Shown here one piece after another: positions 48,942-58,173 of a DNA stretch of 64,000 bases (within the stretch, counting starts at the first letter, position 1; every line of letters begins with the position of its first letter). Source of the stretch: Psychrobacter sp. Ps6 (GTDB taxonomy: Bacteria; Pseudomonadota; Gammaproteobacteria; Pseudomonadales; Moraxellaceae); assembly GCF_022129235.1 (NCBI RefSeq), contig NZ_JADQAI010000001.1:310001-374000 (forward strand), in the 5' to 3' direction. The notes below the pieces were generated by a model that was given only the letters and a program-made list of their open reading frames with translations, had not been told where the DNA came from and made no database searches. The position numbers and the translations under genes are program-made.

Positions 48942-49967
48942 TTAATCCCAGCTTAAAATCACCTTACCGCATTGCCCACTTTCCATGATATCAAAGCCTT
49001 CTTGAAAGTCATCAATGTGCATGCGATGGGTAATGATTGGTGTCAAATCAATACCGCTAATCAGCATTTGCTCCATCTGATACCATGTCTCCCACATCTC
49101 GCGCCCATAGATACCTTTTAGGGTTAACGCCTTAAAGATAATCTTGCTCCAGTCCACCGTGGTGGTGTTAGGCAAAATGCCTAAGAGCGCAATTTTAGAG
49201 CCGTTATACATATTGCTAATCATCGAGTCAAAGGCCTGAGGCGAGCCTGACATCTCAAGCCCAATGTCAAAGCCGTGCATTTTTAACGTATCGATAGCGC
49301 CTTCGATGGTTTCACCCTTGGCTGGGTTGATGGTCATCGTCGCGCCCATCTTTTTGGCAAGCTCTAAGCGATAATCACTGATATCACTGACCACAATATT
49401 ACGTGCCCCAGCAAATCGGCAAATCGCCGTTGCCATTGACCCAATCAGTCCTGCACCCGTAATCAGCACATCTTCACCCAGTACAGGGAATGAAAGGGCA
49501 GTGTGAGTGGCATTGCCAAAAGGGTCCATAATGGCTGCCATCTCATCGCTGATACGCTCATCGAGTTTGATGACATTGTCGGCAGGTATCACCAAATATT
49601 CGGCAAACGCGCCATCGCGGTCGACGCCCACACCGATGGTATTTTCGCACACATGCAGCTTACCGCGGCGGCAGTTGCGGCAATGCCCGCAAGCGATATG
49701 GCCTTCGCCTGTGACGCGGTCGCCCACTTCCAGATGCTTGACGCCATCGCCCATTTCACTAATGACACCGACGTATTCATGTCCGATAATCATCGGTGTC
49801 TTGATGGTGTTTTGTGACCATTCATCCCATTTATAAATGTGTAAATCTGTCCCACAAATGGCGGTTTTTTTAATTTTTATTTTAACGTCATTGATGCCAA
49901 CGGTCGGTTCTGGCACGTCTTGCATCCAGATGCCTTTTTTGTCATGGGCTTTAACCAGTGCTTTCAT
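48942..49967 (-). CDS. tdh: L-threonine 3-dehydrogenase
   Basis: A zinc-dependent medium-chain dehydrogenase oxidising L-threonine to 2-amino-3-ketobutyrate with NAD+. The 341-residue length and key residues match E. coli Tdh: Cys38, Thr40 and His43 ([15 protein letters not shown]), GHEYVG with His and Glu of the catalytic zinc site, structural zinc Cys of [15 protein letters not shown], and Rossmann loop [11 protein letters not shown]. It lies just downstream of kbl (63-base gap), forming the kbl-tdh operon that converts threonine to glycine and acetyl-CoA. Confidence 0.97.
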   Translation of the reverse strand: MKALVKAHDKKGIWMQDVPEPTVGINDVKIKIKKTAICGTDLHIYKWDEWSQNTIKTPMIIGHEYVGVISEMGDGVKHLEVGDRVTGEGHIACGHCRNCRRGKLHVCENTIGVGVDRDGAFAEYLVIPADNVIKLDERISDEMAAIMDPFGNATHTALSFPVLGEDVLITGAGLIGSMATAICRFAGARNIVVSDISDYRLELAKKMGATMTINPAKGETIEGAIDTLKMHGFDIGLEMSGSPQAFDSMISNMYNGSKIALLGILPNTTTVDWSKIIFKALTLKGIYGREMWETWYQMEQMLISGIDLTPIITHRMHIDDFQEGFDIMESGQCGKVILSWD

Positions 49968-50030
49968 ACTTTTCTCTTATTTAACGGTGTTGCATTTTAT
50001 TGGTGAATCTAGATAAATACTGAACAACGA

Positions 50031-51221
50031 TTAATCAATCACTTTCATTTGTTTGGCGACTTTGATAAAGGCGGCGATACACTGGTCGAGCTGCTCGCGC
50101 GTATGGGCGGCAGAGAGCTGGACACGAATGCGAGCCTCGTCTTTAGGTACGACAGGGTAGAAGAAGCCAATCACATAAATACCCTCTTCAAGCAGTGCCT
50201 CTGCCATTTGTTGTGAAACATTAGCGTCATAAAGCATCACTGCACAGATTGCCGATTCGGTGGGCTTGATATCGAAGCCGGCATCTTGCATTTGCTTGAC
50301 AAAATAGGCGGTATTTTCATGCAGTTTGTCTTGTAGGGTATTGTCCTCTGCTAGCATCTCAAACGCTTTTAACCCAGCGGCTGCGATCATGGGTGGAATG
50401 GAGTTTGAAAACAGATACGGGCGTGAGCGTTGACGCAGCATCTCGATCATTTCTTTTTTACCTGTGGTAAAGCCGCCAATTGCGCCACCAAATGCCTTGC
50501 CCAAAGTTCCCGTGATCAGCTCAATATCACCGCGCAGATCAAACAATTCAGTCACGCCGCCACCCGTGCGACCGACGACGCCTGCTGAATGACACTCATC
50601 AATCATGACCATGGCATCATATTTTTGTGCCAACGCATAAATCTCATCCATCGGCGCGACATTACCATCCATTGAAAACACGGCATCGGTGACAATTAAA
50701 CGAAAACGCTGTGCTTGCGCCGCTTGCAGCTGAGTCTCTAAATCCTGCATATCTGCATTGGCATAGCGATAACGCGCGGCTTTACACAGGCGCACACCAT
50801 CGATGATTGAGGCATGGTTTAACGAATCAGAAATAATGGCATCTTCGCTGGTCAGCAGTGGCTCAAAGACACCGCCATTGGCATCGAAACAGGCTGCATA
50901 AAGAATCGTATCTTCGGTATTAAAAAATTGAGAAATCGCGGCCTCTAATTGCTTATGCAAATCTTGCGTACCACAAATAAAACGTACCGATGACATGCCA
51001 TAACCTGAGTCTTCAATGGCTTGGGTAGCCGCCTTTTTAATCTCAGGATGGTCAGACAATCCAAGGTAATTATTGGCACAGAAGTTAAGCATCTCACGGC
51101 CATCGGCGATCGTGATGAGCGCATCTTGCGGAGAGGTGATAACGCGCTCGTTTTTATACAGCCCTGCGTCGCGGATATCGCTGATTTCTTGTTGTAGATG
51201 TTTTTGAAAGGCCTGGTACAT
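50031..51221 (-). CDS. kbl: 2-amino-3-ketobutyrate CoA ligase (glycine C-acetyltransferase)
   Basis: A PLP enzyme cleaving 2-amino-3-ketobutyrate with CoA to glycine and acetyl-CoA. It is 396 residues. Lys242 in TGTLGKAFGGAIGG forms the Schiff base, MIDECHSAGVVG carries the Asp contacting PLP, and NNYLGLSDHPE is the usual N-terminal motif. In the family the product of Tdh is unstable, so co-expression with tdh next door makes sense. pdxJ precedes it by 78 bases on the same strand and could be cotranscribed. Confidence 0.97.
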   Translation of the reverse strand: MYQAFQKHLQQEISDIRDAGLYKNERVITSPQDALITIADGREMLNFCANNYLGLSDHPEIKKAATQAIEDSGYGMSSVRFICGTQDLHKQLEAAISQFFNTEDTILYAACFDANGGVFEPLLTSEDAIISDSLNHASIIDGVRLCKAARYRYANADMQDLETQLQAAQAQRFRLIVTDAVFSMDGNVAPMDEIYALAQKYDAMVMIDECHSAGVVGRTGGGVTELFDLRGDIELITGTLGKAFGGAIGGFTTGKKEMIEMLRQRSRPYLFSNSIPPMIAAAGLKAFEMLAEDNTLQDKLHENTAYFVKQMQDAGFDIKPTESAICAVMLYDANVSQQMAEALLEEGIYVIGFFYPVVPKDEARIRVQLSAAHTREQLDQCIAAFIKVAKQMKVID

Positions 51222-51299
51222 AATGGTTCCTTTTTTACTATTATTGGCGTTTGCTTAGGGTTTGTTGATAGGACCAAATTATTTGCTTATTGATGCGAG

Positions 51300-52046
51300 T
51301 TAAGCACAAATCGTCAAATACTGACGCACCACATTATCCATGCCTTGCTCTAGTGATTCAATCGTAAACGCATGACCGATAGACACCTCAGCGATATCAC
51401 CAAGCGCGAGCAGATCGGCTAAATTTTCTAAATTCAAATCATGACCGGCATTGACGCGAATGCCGTTGTCACTGGCAAGGGTGATACAGTCGCTAAAGCG
51501 TTGCTTGACCTCATCAAAGTCAATATTGTCATCGCTCTTACTATTACTGTAAGCGCGCGCCCATTCTTCGGTATACATCTCTATCGTTTGCACATCGCTA
51601 TCGATGACGGCTTTAATCTGCTCGATATCAGGATCGATAAATACCGCGCAGCGTGTACCAAACTCTTGCAACTCATGACTCAACGCCGACAGCATGTCTT
51701 TGTGTTTGATGATATCGAAACCATGATCGGAGGTTAGCTGGTCTTCGCTATCGGGCACAAGCGTACATTGATGCGGTTTGACTTCGCGAATCAAAGATAA
51801 AAACTGCTCGTTTGGGTTGCCCTCGATATTGAACTCAATCTCTGGATAGTCTGTCAAAAACTGACTGATATCATAGACATCTTGGTATCTGATATGACGC
51901 TCATCAGGTCGTGGATGCACAGTAAAGCCTTTGACACCCAAATCAATCAGCTTCTTCACAAAGTACAGTAGATTGGGATAGTCTGTGCCGCGAGAGTTTC
52001 TGATTAAGGCGAGTTTATTTAAATTGACACTAAATAGAGTGCTCAT
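51300..52046 (-). CDS. pdxJ: Pyridoxine 5'-phosphate synthase
   Basis: Condenses 1-deoxyxylulose 5-phosphate with 3-amino-2-oxopropyl phosphate to give pyridoxine 5'-phosphate. It is a 248-residue TIM barrel. Conserved pieces: SVNLNKLALIRNSRG (catalytic/phosphate loop at the N-terminus), GFTVHPRPDERHI (~40-52), IEGNP, CTLVPD (with SEDQLTSDHGFD) and VNAGHDLNLENL. AAAGGA precedes the ATG. In E. coli pdxJ lies with recO and acpS; here it is next to kbl instead, so its setting differs from the textbook one. Function is not in doubt. Confidence 0.95.
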   Translation of the reverse strand: MSTLFSVNLNKLALIRNSRGTDYPNLLYFVKKLIDLGVKGFTVHPRPDERHIRYQDVYDISQFLTDYPEIEFNIEGNPNEQFLSLIREVKPHQCTLVPDSEDQLTSDHGFDIIKHKDMLSALSHELQEFGTRCAVFIDPDIEQIKAVIDSDVQTIEMYTEEWARAYSNSKSDDNIDFDEVKQRFSDCITLASDNGIRVNAGHDLNLENLADLLALGDIAEVSIGHAFTIESLEQGMDNVVRQYLTICA

Positions 52047-52109
52047 AATATGTCCTTTTTCATTGTTGTTATGGATGGATTATTGGTTATTAATGGCTAA
52101 TACCTAATT

Positions 52110-52994
52110 TTAGTAGAAGTCATCCCGACTAGCATACTTCATATTGAGCGCCTGTAATATCGCATAGGTTTCGCTATCCATATTACCGGTTGGCTGCTGC
52201 GGTCTGAAATGCAATTGAAACGCATAGATGACATCGCGACTGGGCTTGTCCCATTCGTCGCTATTATTAATTTGATAGCCATATTTGCGAAAGGCTTGCT
52301 TGATTTCCTGCACGCTTGGCGCGACCAAGGTACGCCGATTCATAATTTCTTGCTTGTCTGCTTCATTATACCAAGCGCCGATACCATAATCGAAGTACAG
52401 TCGCTCCCATGGAAACTTGGCACCAGGGTCGATCTTGCGCGAGGGTGCCATATCTGCATGACCGATGATGTTTTTTGGTGAGATGTCATAGCGGGCGGCG
52501 ATATCTTGTACCAGCTCCGCAACTTTTTTAATCTGCCATTCATCAAACGCCACATAATGATCATAAGGATGGTAGTCCATATTGCCATTCTTTAGCGCGT
52601 CTCGATATTCAGGCTTGATCCCTGCATTGACGATTTCGATACCGATAGAGGTATCATTGAGGATAGTTCGTCCTGAAAAGCCGCCATCGCCTGCATGCCA
52701 TGCGCGCTCAGACTCTGGTACGAGGTTATAGATTTTATTATCGTCCTTGTCCAAGACCAAATAGTGCGCGCTCACATTGCCCGTGGTCAATGTTTTGATT
52801 GAGCGCTCATTGTCTGAGACCGTATAGTGTAGAACGATGGTTTTGATACGCTGGCTTTTGCCAGTCGATTGATAGGTGTCGCTGTCGACGCTGTAGCTTT
52901 TGGTTGTTGCCACTGGTGAGGTCGTGGTTACGCAGCCAATCAGAGGCAGAGTTACGCAACACGCAATAGCAAGAGCAGTAATAGATTTGGTCAT
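52110..52994 (-). CDS. AmiD-like N-acetylmuramoyl-L-alanine amidase lipoprotein
   Basis: A peptidoglycan amidase of 294 residues, probably anchored in the outer membrane. The signal peptide ends in the lipobox LIGC with Cys21. The Amidase_2 domain (about 45-200) shows zinc ligands His56 (IVLHYTVS), His179 (IIGHADMAPSRKIDPG) and Asp189, plus catalytic Glu120 (SIGIEIVNAG) and Lys187. A C-terminal peptidoglycan-binding domain (about 218-290) contains DVIYAFQLHFRPQQPTG. This matches E. coli AmiD, which cleaves the MurNAc-L-Ala bond and recycles anhydro-muropeptides. It lies upstream of pdxJ on the same strand. Confidence 0.92.
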   Translation of the reverse strand: MTKSITALAIACCVTLPLIGCVTTTSPVATTKSYSVDSDTYQSTGKSQRIKTIVLHYTVSDNERSIKTLTTGNVSAHYLVLDKDDNKIYNLVPESERAWHAGDGGFSGRTILNDTSIGIEIVNAGIKPEYRDALKNGNMDYHPYDHYVAFDEWQIKKVAELVQDIAARYDISPKNIIGHADMAPSRKIDPGAKFPWERLYFDYGIGAWYNEADKQEIMNRRTLVAPSVQEIKQAFRKYGYQINNSDEWDKPSRDVIYAFQLHFRPQQPTGNMDSETYAILQALNMKYASRDDFY

Positions 52995-53087
52995 GAAAGG
53001 CTCATATAAAAAGAAAAACAGGACACAGCAACTGGTGTAGACAGTCTATTTTAGCACCATACTATCGTTTGTATTGATGAGCGCGCG

Positions 53088-53825
53088 TTAGGTACGTTTG
53101 ATTTTCTTAGCCAACACTTTCTTCCAACTCGCCTCCAAACACTCAATGGCTAGCCACGGCTCAATCACCTCAGCGTCAAACTTTTCTTTTGAATTGGACA
53201 ATTGCCAGAGTTTCTCTAACGTGGCAAATGGATAGGGACGTTCGACTAAGTAGACCGGCAAGTCAGCGTTAATCATGCCATCACGCACCACTTTAAAGTA
53301 CCAGCCTGAAATACCTTGCTTGCTGACCCACGCCGCAATATTCGGCACTTTGGTAAACTGACCAATTTGATCGTTGATTTTGTAGCACGGGCGGCGCGGT
53401 TGGACGATACGCAGTTGCACGCTATCTTCACCGTTTATATTATCGTCGCCATACTGATAAACGTCGCCAATACAGACGGTAGACTCATCCATCTCAGGCA
53501 AGCCATTAACGGTTTCAGTGGTAAGGTTTTCACCGAGCGTGCCGACACGTACTTTTAGGTCAAACTCGGTATTGATTTTTTCATAAGTGGCCGTTGGCAG
53601 TTGATGTAAGGCTTTGAGTGGGCCGCCATGATGTTTGCGGTCGGCTTGCTCGTCGGTGGTCAGTCCCATAAAGTTGACGGCGACGGGTGCTGTAATGGGC
53701 GCTTTATCGATGGCGCTCATTTCTTCACGAGTGAACGGCATGGCTTTGCCTGCGCGGACACATACTAAGTTTGCCACATGCAAGGGTAGGTTAATCTCAG
53801 AATGTGAGCGGTGAGTAGCAGACAT
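53088..53825 (-). CDS. MOSC domain protein (YiiM-like)
   Basis: A 245-residue cytoplasmic protein with a MOSC beta-barrel, the molybdenum-cofactor-binding domain also found in YiiM. The HHGG motif (65-68 in DRKHHGGPLKALHQ), GENLTT (98-103) and the conserved Cys147 (VQPRRPCYKI), which ligates Moco in the family, are all present. YiiM reduces N-hydroxylated substrates such as 6-N-hydroxylaminopurine; that role is inferred. The ATG at 53825 is preferred over an in-frame TTG two codons upstream because AAGGA sits six bases before it. Confidence 0.88.
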   Translation of the reverse strand: MSATHRSHSEINLPLHVANLVCVRAGKAMPFTREEMSAIDKAPITAPVAVNFMGLTTDEQADRKHHGGPLKALHQLPTATYEKINTEFDLKVRVGTLGENLTTETVNGLPEMDESTVCIGDVYQYGDDNINGEDSVQLRIVQPRRPCYKINDQIGQFTKVPNIAAWVSKQGISGWYFKVVRDGMINADLPVYLVERPYPFATLEKLWQLSNSKEKFDAEVIEPWLAIECLEASWKKVLAKKIKRT

Positions 53826-53958
53826 GGGCAATCCTTAATGATACGTGAGAGCAGGACAAAATTTGCTTAGCAATAGTGATAGGGATGATAACAATCTATC
53901 CGACAATTATCCATTCTAATGGCTGTTTATCATGACAGATAGGTCTAAATATCGGCAC

Positions 53959-53992
53959 AAAAAAAGACCAGAATAACGATTCTGGTCTTTTT
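53959..53992 (-). terminator. Terminator after rsfS (possibly bidirectional)
   Basis: A perfect long stem AAAAGACCAGAAT / ATTCTGGTCTTTT with a 4-base loop and a T-run on the minus strand. Confidence 0.92.
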
Positions 53993-54036
53993 GATCTCAT
54001 GCTTTTAGTATGACAAGATTATTGTACTCAATAATC

Positions 54037-54450
54037 TTATTTGTTCTTGTTGCGACGACCAGCGGTTTTCTTTTCACGCGGTGTGGCGACCAGCTCAGCC
54101 AACTGATCCGGTGATGACCATAGGCCTTCTAAGTCATAGAACTCACGCGCTTGCGGGGTCATGATATGAACGACAACCGCGCCCAAATCAATTAGTGTCC
54201 AATCAGAGTCGATACCGCCTTCGCGGCCAAGTGGCATAAAGCCGGCTTGTTTGGCTTCAGCGCCGACGCTGTCCGCCATCGCGCGTACATGACGCTTTGA
54301 GGTACCATCAGCGATGACGATACGCTCGGTGACGTCAGTTAAGTCTTCTACATTCATTACAGTAATGTTCTTTGCTTTCATATCATCTAGCGCGCTTTGT
54401 ACAAGGTTCAAGCACACGGTTAAGCGTTCTTCGGTCATGGTGTTGGTCAT
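54037..54450 (-). CDS. rsfS: Ribosome silencing factor RsfS
   Basis: Binds uL14 on the 50S subunit and blocks subunit joining when nutrients are scarce. It is 137 residues from the ATG at 54450 (an in-frame TTG lies six codons upstream). The family core is clear: MNVEDLTDVTERIVIADGTS, RHVRAMADSV, EGGIDSDWTLIDLGAVVVHI (20 residues) and ARAFY-like AREFYDLEGLW. The C-terminal Lys/Arg-rich tail (about 15 residues) is an extension. It lies downstream of nadD on the same strand, the conserved pair, with a 131-base gap. Confidence 0.95.
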   Translation of the reverse strand: MTNTMTEERLTVCLNLVQSALDDMKAKNITVMNVEDLTDVTERIVIADGTSKRHVRAMADSVGAEAKQAGFMPLGREGGIDSDWTLIDLGAVVVHIMTPQAREFYDLEGLWSSPDQLAELVATPREKKTAGRRNKNK

Positions 54451-54581
54451 AAATTTTAATCTCTTCAATCGTAACTATTAAAAATAAAGGGGCAAAACGT
54501 CAATTTGTCTGATTCGACTGATCATATGTCGTCAGTCATGTATAGAGATAGGATAGGCAAAATGACATAGATAAGGCGATT

Positions 54582-55532
54582 TTAACGGAATTGAGCAGCA
54601 GAATATAGCTGATGGGCGATAATATAGTGATAAACGGCAGGATTGAGCCATTTAGCTAATGAATTGGGATGAGTATTGCTCATAATATCATTTATTGGTG
54701 CGATAGATGCGATTTGCCTCTCAGTGACGGGCATTTTATTTGTTTTATTGCCCAATATTTGTAGTTGCTCGCGTATTTGCGTGCTTGATACGGCAGTGAT
54801 CGGTCGCGTATCTATATAAATGCGTCCTTTCATAGCGCTTTTCAAGTCAGTGCTATTTACGTCAAGGCTATTTATTTTTGAGCTGTCGGCTTCCATGGTA
54901 TTTAATAAGCATCGAGTCATTGGGGTTAATAGCTCAATCGGTGAGTTGGTTACATGTGGTTGTAAAGGTAGCGGCAGTTGCGATTGCAAGGTCGCTAAAT
55001 ATTGCGAGGTCGCTATACTGTTTCCAAGTGATGTTGCATTGTCAGAAACTCCATCATTAATATGATCGCTATCCTCACGATTAAACACCCACAGATTGAC
55101 ATAGTCCGTCAGTTGTAACCCGTCCTTCCATTTATCCAAACTGCGTGCGCTGTCCATACCCATGATAAATATCAAACAGTCATTAGGGTATTGCTGCCTA
55201 AGTGTGCGTACACTATCAATCGTATAGACAGGCGGCGCTTGCCATATCTCAAGCTCATTGATTTGTATCGGTGTGTCTTGCGTCGCGAGTTGCAACATGG
55301 CCAAGCGATGAGCGGGATCTGTGCTTTGCGTTTTGAATGGCGAGCACGCATTGGGTAATAAAGATACATGTAAGGGACGGTTTTGCTGCGTTGCGATTGG
55401 TAATAAGTCCTGATAGACGTGTAGAGCCACTTCTAGGTGACCATTATGTATCGGATCAAATGAGCCGCCAAGATAGGCGCGGATGGCAGGGGCAGTTGTT
55501 TTTTTTTGAGGGTTATTGCTCATATTTGGCAT
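54582..55532 (-). CDS. nadD: Nicotinate-nucleotide adenylyltransferase, with insertion
   Basis: Converts nicotinate mononucleotide and ATP to deamido-NAD. The nucleotidyltransferase signature LGGSFDPIHNGHLEVALH lies near the start, FIMGMDSARSLDKWKD is the NaMN-binding region, and the C-terminal (V/I)SSTQIRE motif is VSSTQIREQL. At about 315 residues it is roughly 100 longer than usual. The excess is mainly a Ser/Asn/Leu-rich segment (about residues 160-240) between the WVFNR strand and the VSSTQIR motif. Start codon uncertain: ATGs at 55532 and 55523 and a TTG further upstream are all possible, and none has a clear ribosome-binding site. Confidence 0.92.
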   Translation of the reverse strand: MPNMSNNPQKKTTAPAIRAYLGGSFDPIHNGHLEVALHVYQDLLPIATQQNRPLHVSLLPNACSPFKTQSTDPAHRLAMLQLATQDTPIQINELEIWQAPPVYTIDSVRTLRQQYPNDCLIFIMGMDSARSLDKWKDGLQLTDYVNLWVFNREDSDHINDGVSDNATSLGNSIATSQYLATLQSQLPLPLQPHVTNSPIELLTPMTRCLLNTMEADSSKINSLDVNSTDLKSAMKGRIYIDTRPITAVSSTQIREQLQILGNKTNKMPVTERQIASIAPINDIMSNTHPNSLAKWLNPAVYHYIIAHQLYSAAQFR

Positions 55533-55825
55533 AAATAAATGCGTAAAAAGAGATGAAGTATCTGTTGGTATCAATACACCTTACTCTTTTATCCGCTAAC
55601 CTTTTTATATTAACTGAATCATAGCGCTATTGTAGAGTGCATGTGAGCATCTGTCATCACTATCTATCACCACCTATAGTCAGTGAAAATTAATACCGCT
55701 ACATTATGCACTGTTAAATCAATTTTTTTGCTTGCTGGGCCTGCGCAAACAGAGGCTGCAAAAATTGATATTAGCAGTACTGTATCGTTTTTGAGATACT
55801 TTAACTATACCACCACAGCACCAAT

Positions 55826-55854
55826 AAAAAACCGACCATCATGACGATAGTCGG
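55826..55854 (-). terminator. Terminator after pta
   Basis: Minus strand: CCGAC / GTCGG with an inner imperfect ATC/GAT pairing, then a run of six Ts. It lies about 40 bases after the pta stop. Confidence 0.75.
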
Positions 55855-55891
55855 CGATATAAAGGACTTTAATTAGCAAGTATGATAGCGA

Positions 55892-58039
55892 TTAAATCAG
55901 ATCGCTATACGCTTGGATGGCGGTTAGCGCGATGGTATAGACGATATCATCAACGAGCGCGCCACGTGACAAGTCATTGACTGGCTTATTTAATCCTTGC
56001 AGCATCGGTCCAACGCTGATGACATTGGCGCTACGCTGCACTGCTTTATATGTGGTGTTACCAGTATTGAGATCAGGGAAAATAAAGACGTTGGCTTGAC
56101 CTGCGACAGGAGAGTCAGGCGCTTTTTGTTTACCCACACTCATGACCGATGCGGCATCATATTGTAGTGGGCCATCGACTTTGAGGTTCGGCGCACGCTC
56201 ACGGACGATTTGGGTGGCACGAGCGACTTTTTCGACATCCGCGCCTGCGCCTGATGAGCCCGTAGAATAGCTGATCATCGCGACTTTTGGATCGATACCG
56301 AAGGCCGCAGCAGACTGTGCCGATTGGATGGCAATTTCAGCCAACTCTTCAGCATTCGGATCAGGATTAATCGCACAGTCACCATAGACAACCACTTGCT
56401 CAGGCAACAGCATAAAGAACACGGATGATACGAGCGAGTACTGCGGCGCGGTTTTGATTAATTGAAACGCTGGGCGTACGGTATTGGCAGTGGTATGAAT
56501 CGCACCTGAGACCAGACCATCGACCTCATCTAGCTGCAGCATGATGGTGCCAAGATACACCGTATCTTTTAGATATTCAGCGGCGACGTCTGCACCAGTT
56601 TTACCTTTGCGGCGCTCCACGACAGCAGCGATATATTTGCTCATATCAAGCGTGTCGGGGTCGATGATTTCTAGACCTTCTGGCAACGTCAAATCGCGAT
56701 TTTTGGCGACTTGCTCGACATCGCTACGCTTGGCGAGCAGTACGCAGTTGGCAATACCGCGGCTCTGACAGATACAGGCCGCTTCGACCGTACGTGGTTC
56801 AGAACCTTCTGGCAATACGATACGTTTTTTGGCGTGCTGTGATTTTTTAACCAACTGATGGCGAAACGCAGATGGGGACAAGCGCGGTTCATGATTACGG
56901 CTAAAGTATTCTTTAATCCAGCTCAAATCTAAATGAGCAGCGACATAACGCGCCACTTCTTCCGCACGCTCAGTGTCATCGCTTGGAATCTCAGAACTCA
57001 TATGCATCAAGCTCTGCACCGTTTGATAGCTGTCGCTCTCGACGCTCATGACAGGGATGCCGGTTTTGAGCGCTGACTGCCAGAGCTCAGTGACTGTTTT
57101 GCTTGGGGTGATACCGCCAGTGAGTACCAGACCTGCCAGTGGAATTCCATTAATACAGGCCAACCCAGCAGCCAGCAATAAATCATCGCGGTCACCAGGC
57201 ACCACCATTAATGTACCGCGCTTAAAGACTTCGTTGACGCGTGCTACTGAGCGCGCCGTCAGACTGATGCGATTGATGCGACGTGTTTTTGCTTCACCGA
57301 CATTGAGCCAAGTAGCATCCAGCTCTGTGGCAATATCCCATGTGCGCGGCACTGATAACGAATCGCTAAAGGGTACGACACCGATGAGGCGAAACGCGTC
57401 AGTATTGAACGAAGGCGATAGGCGCTGCACTTCTTGCAAAAAGGTTGGATCTAAGCTAACAACCGCCTCACCCGGAGCGACTGGTTGATTCTCAAAGGTA
57501 TTAGGTACGTCCTGTACACGCATTAATATCACGCCAAGCGTACGCGCATCCATGACACCGCCGAACTCGCGAGCATGCACATCCAATTTGTCTGCTAAAT
57601 AGGCAGGCTTGCTGATATCAGCCGTACTGACAAATATAATCTTGGCATCCAAAGCATGGGCAAGCGCACGGTTGATTTGTGAGGCGTAAGAGGTCTCAGT
57701 AGTCGGTACCAGACCTTCACAGATGATGACGTCAGGACCATCATTGATCGTGTGATAATTGGCAATCACTTCTTCCATCAAAACATCAAGATTGCCATCG
57801 CCCAGCATCCGCTCGACGTACTGACGGCTGATCGATTTGGGCGGCTTTAGTCCAAAGGCATGCATGGTCAATGCGCTTGAGCTGTCCAAGCTGTGCTGTT
57901 TATCTAGTGTATCGTCTTGCAAAAATGGCTTCATAAAGCCTGCTTTAATACCGTTATAATCAAAGGCGCGAATCAGGCCAAGCGCGGCTGATGTTACACC
58001 GATACCGCGGCTAATGGGAACAAGTAAAATGGTCTGCAT
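55892..58039 (-). CDS. pta: Phosphate acetyltransferase (long form)
   Basis: Interconverts acetyl-CoA and acetyl phosphate. It is 715 residues, the three-domain enterobacterial form. An N-terminal P-loop-like DRTGG-type region starts ILLVPISRGIGVTSAALGLI, a central DRTGG domain (~215-335, with VVPGDRDDLLLAA and LVLTGG) follows, and the C-terminal PTA catalytic domain contains LPEGSEPRTVEAA, GLVSGAIHTTANTVRPA, SYSTGSSGAG and KVDGPLQYDAA. ackA precedes it by 134 bases on the same strand, so the order is ackA-pta as in E. coli. Confidence 0.96.
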   Translation of the reverse strand: MQTILLVPISRGIGVTSAALGLIRAFDYNGIKAGFMKPFLQDDTLDKQHSLDSSSALTMHAFGLKPPKSISRQYVERMLGDGNLDVLMEEVIANYHTINDGPDVIICEGLVPTTETSYASQINRALAHALDAKIIFVSTADISKPAYLADKLDVHAREFGGVMDARTLGVILMRVQDVPNTFENQPVAPGEAVVSLDPTFLQEVQRLSPSFNTDAFRLIGVVPFSDSLSVPRTWDIATELDATWLNVGEAKTRRINRISLTARSVARVNEVFKRGTLMVVPGDRDDLLLAAGLACINGIPLAGLVLTGGITPSKTVTELWQSALKTGIPVMSVESDSYQTVQSLMHMSSEIPSDDTERAEEVARYVAAHLDLSWIKEYFSRNHEPRLSPSAFRHQLVKKSQHAKKRIVLPEGSEPRTVEAACICQSRGIANCVLLAKRSDVEQVAKNRDLTLPEGLEIIDPDTLDMSKYIAAVVERRKGKTGADVAAEYLKDTVYLGTIMLQLDEVDGLVSGAIHTTANTVRPAFQLIKTAPQYSLVSSVFFMLLPEQVVVYGDCAINPDPNAEELAEIAIQSAQSAAAFGIDPKVAMISYSTGSSGAGADVEKVARATQIVRERAPNLKVDGPLQYDAASVMSVGKQKAPDSPVAGQANVFIFPDLNTGNTTYKAVQRSANVISVGPMLQGLNKPVNDLSRGALVDDIVYTIALTAIQAYSDLI

Positions 58040-58173
58040 AGTGTATCCTACGGTTTATTTTATTATTAAGTTCAATTCACCCTTGGCAGAATGAGCAATA
58101 TATTGAGTATTTACGTCATAGCTTTATAGCAAATATTAATTATATAGATATGGCGTATCAAACACTTTCACGC

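Noticed and set aside
49503-49836. Two overlapping + strand ORFs of 104 and 109 codons opposite tdh
   Set aside because: Antisense shadows of tdh with the codon pattern of the complement.
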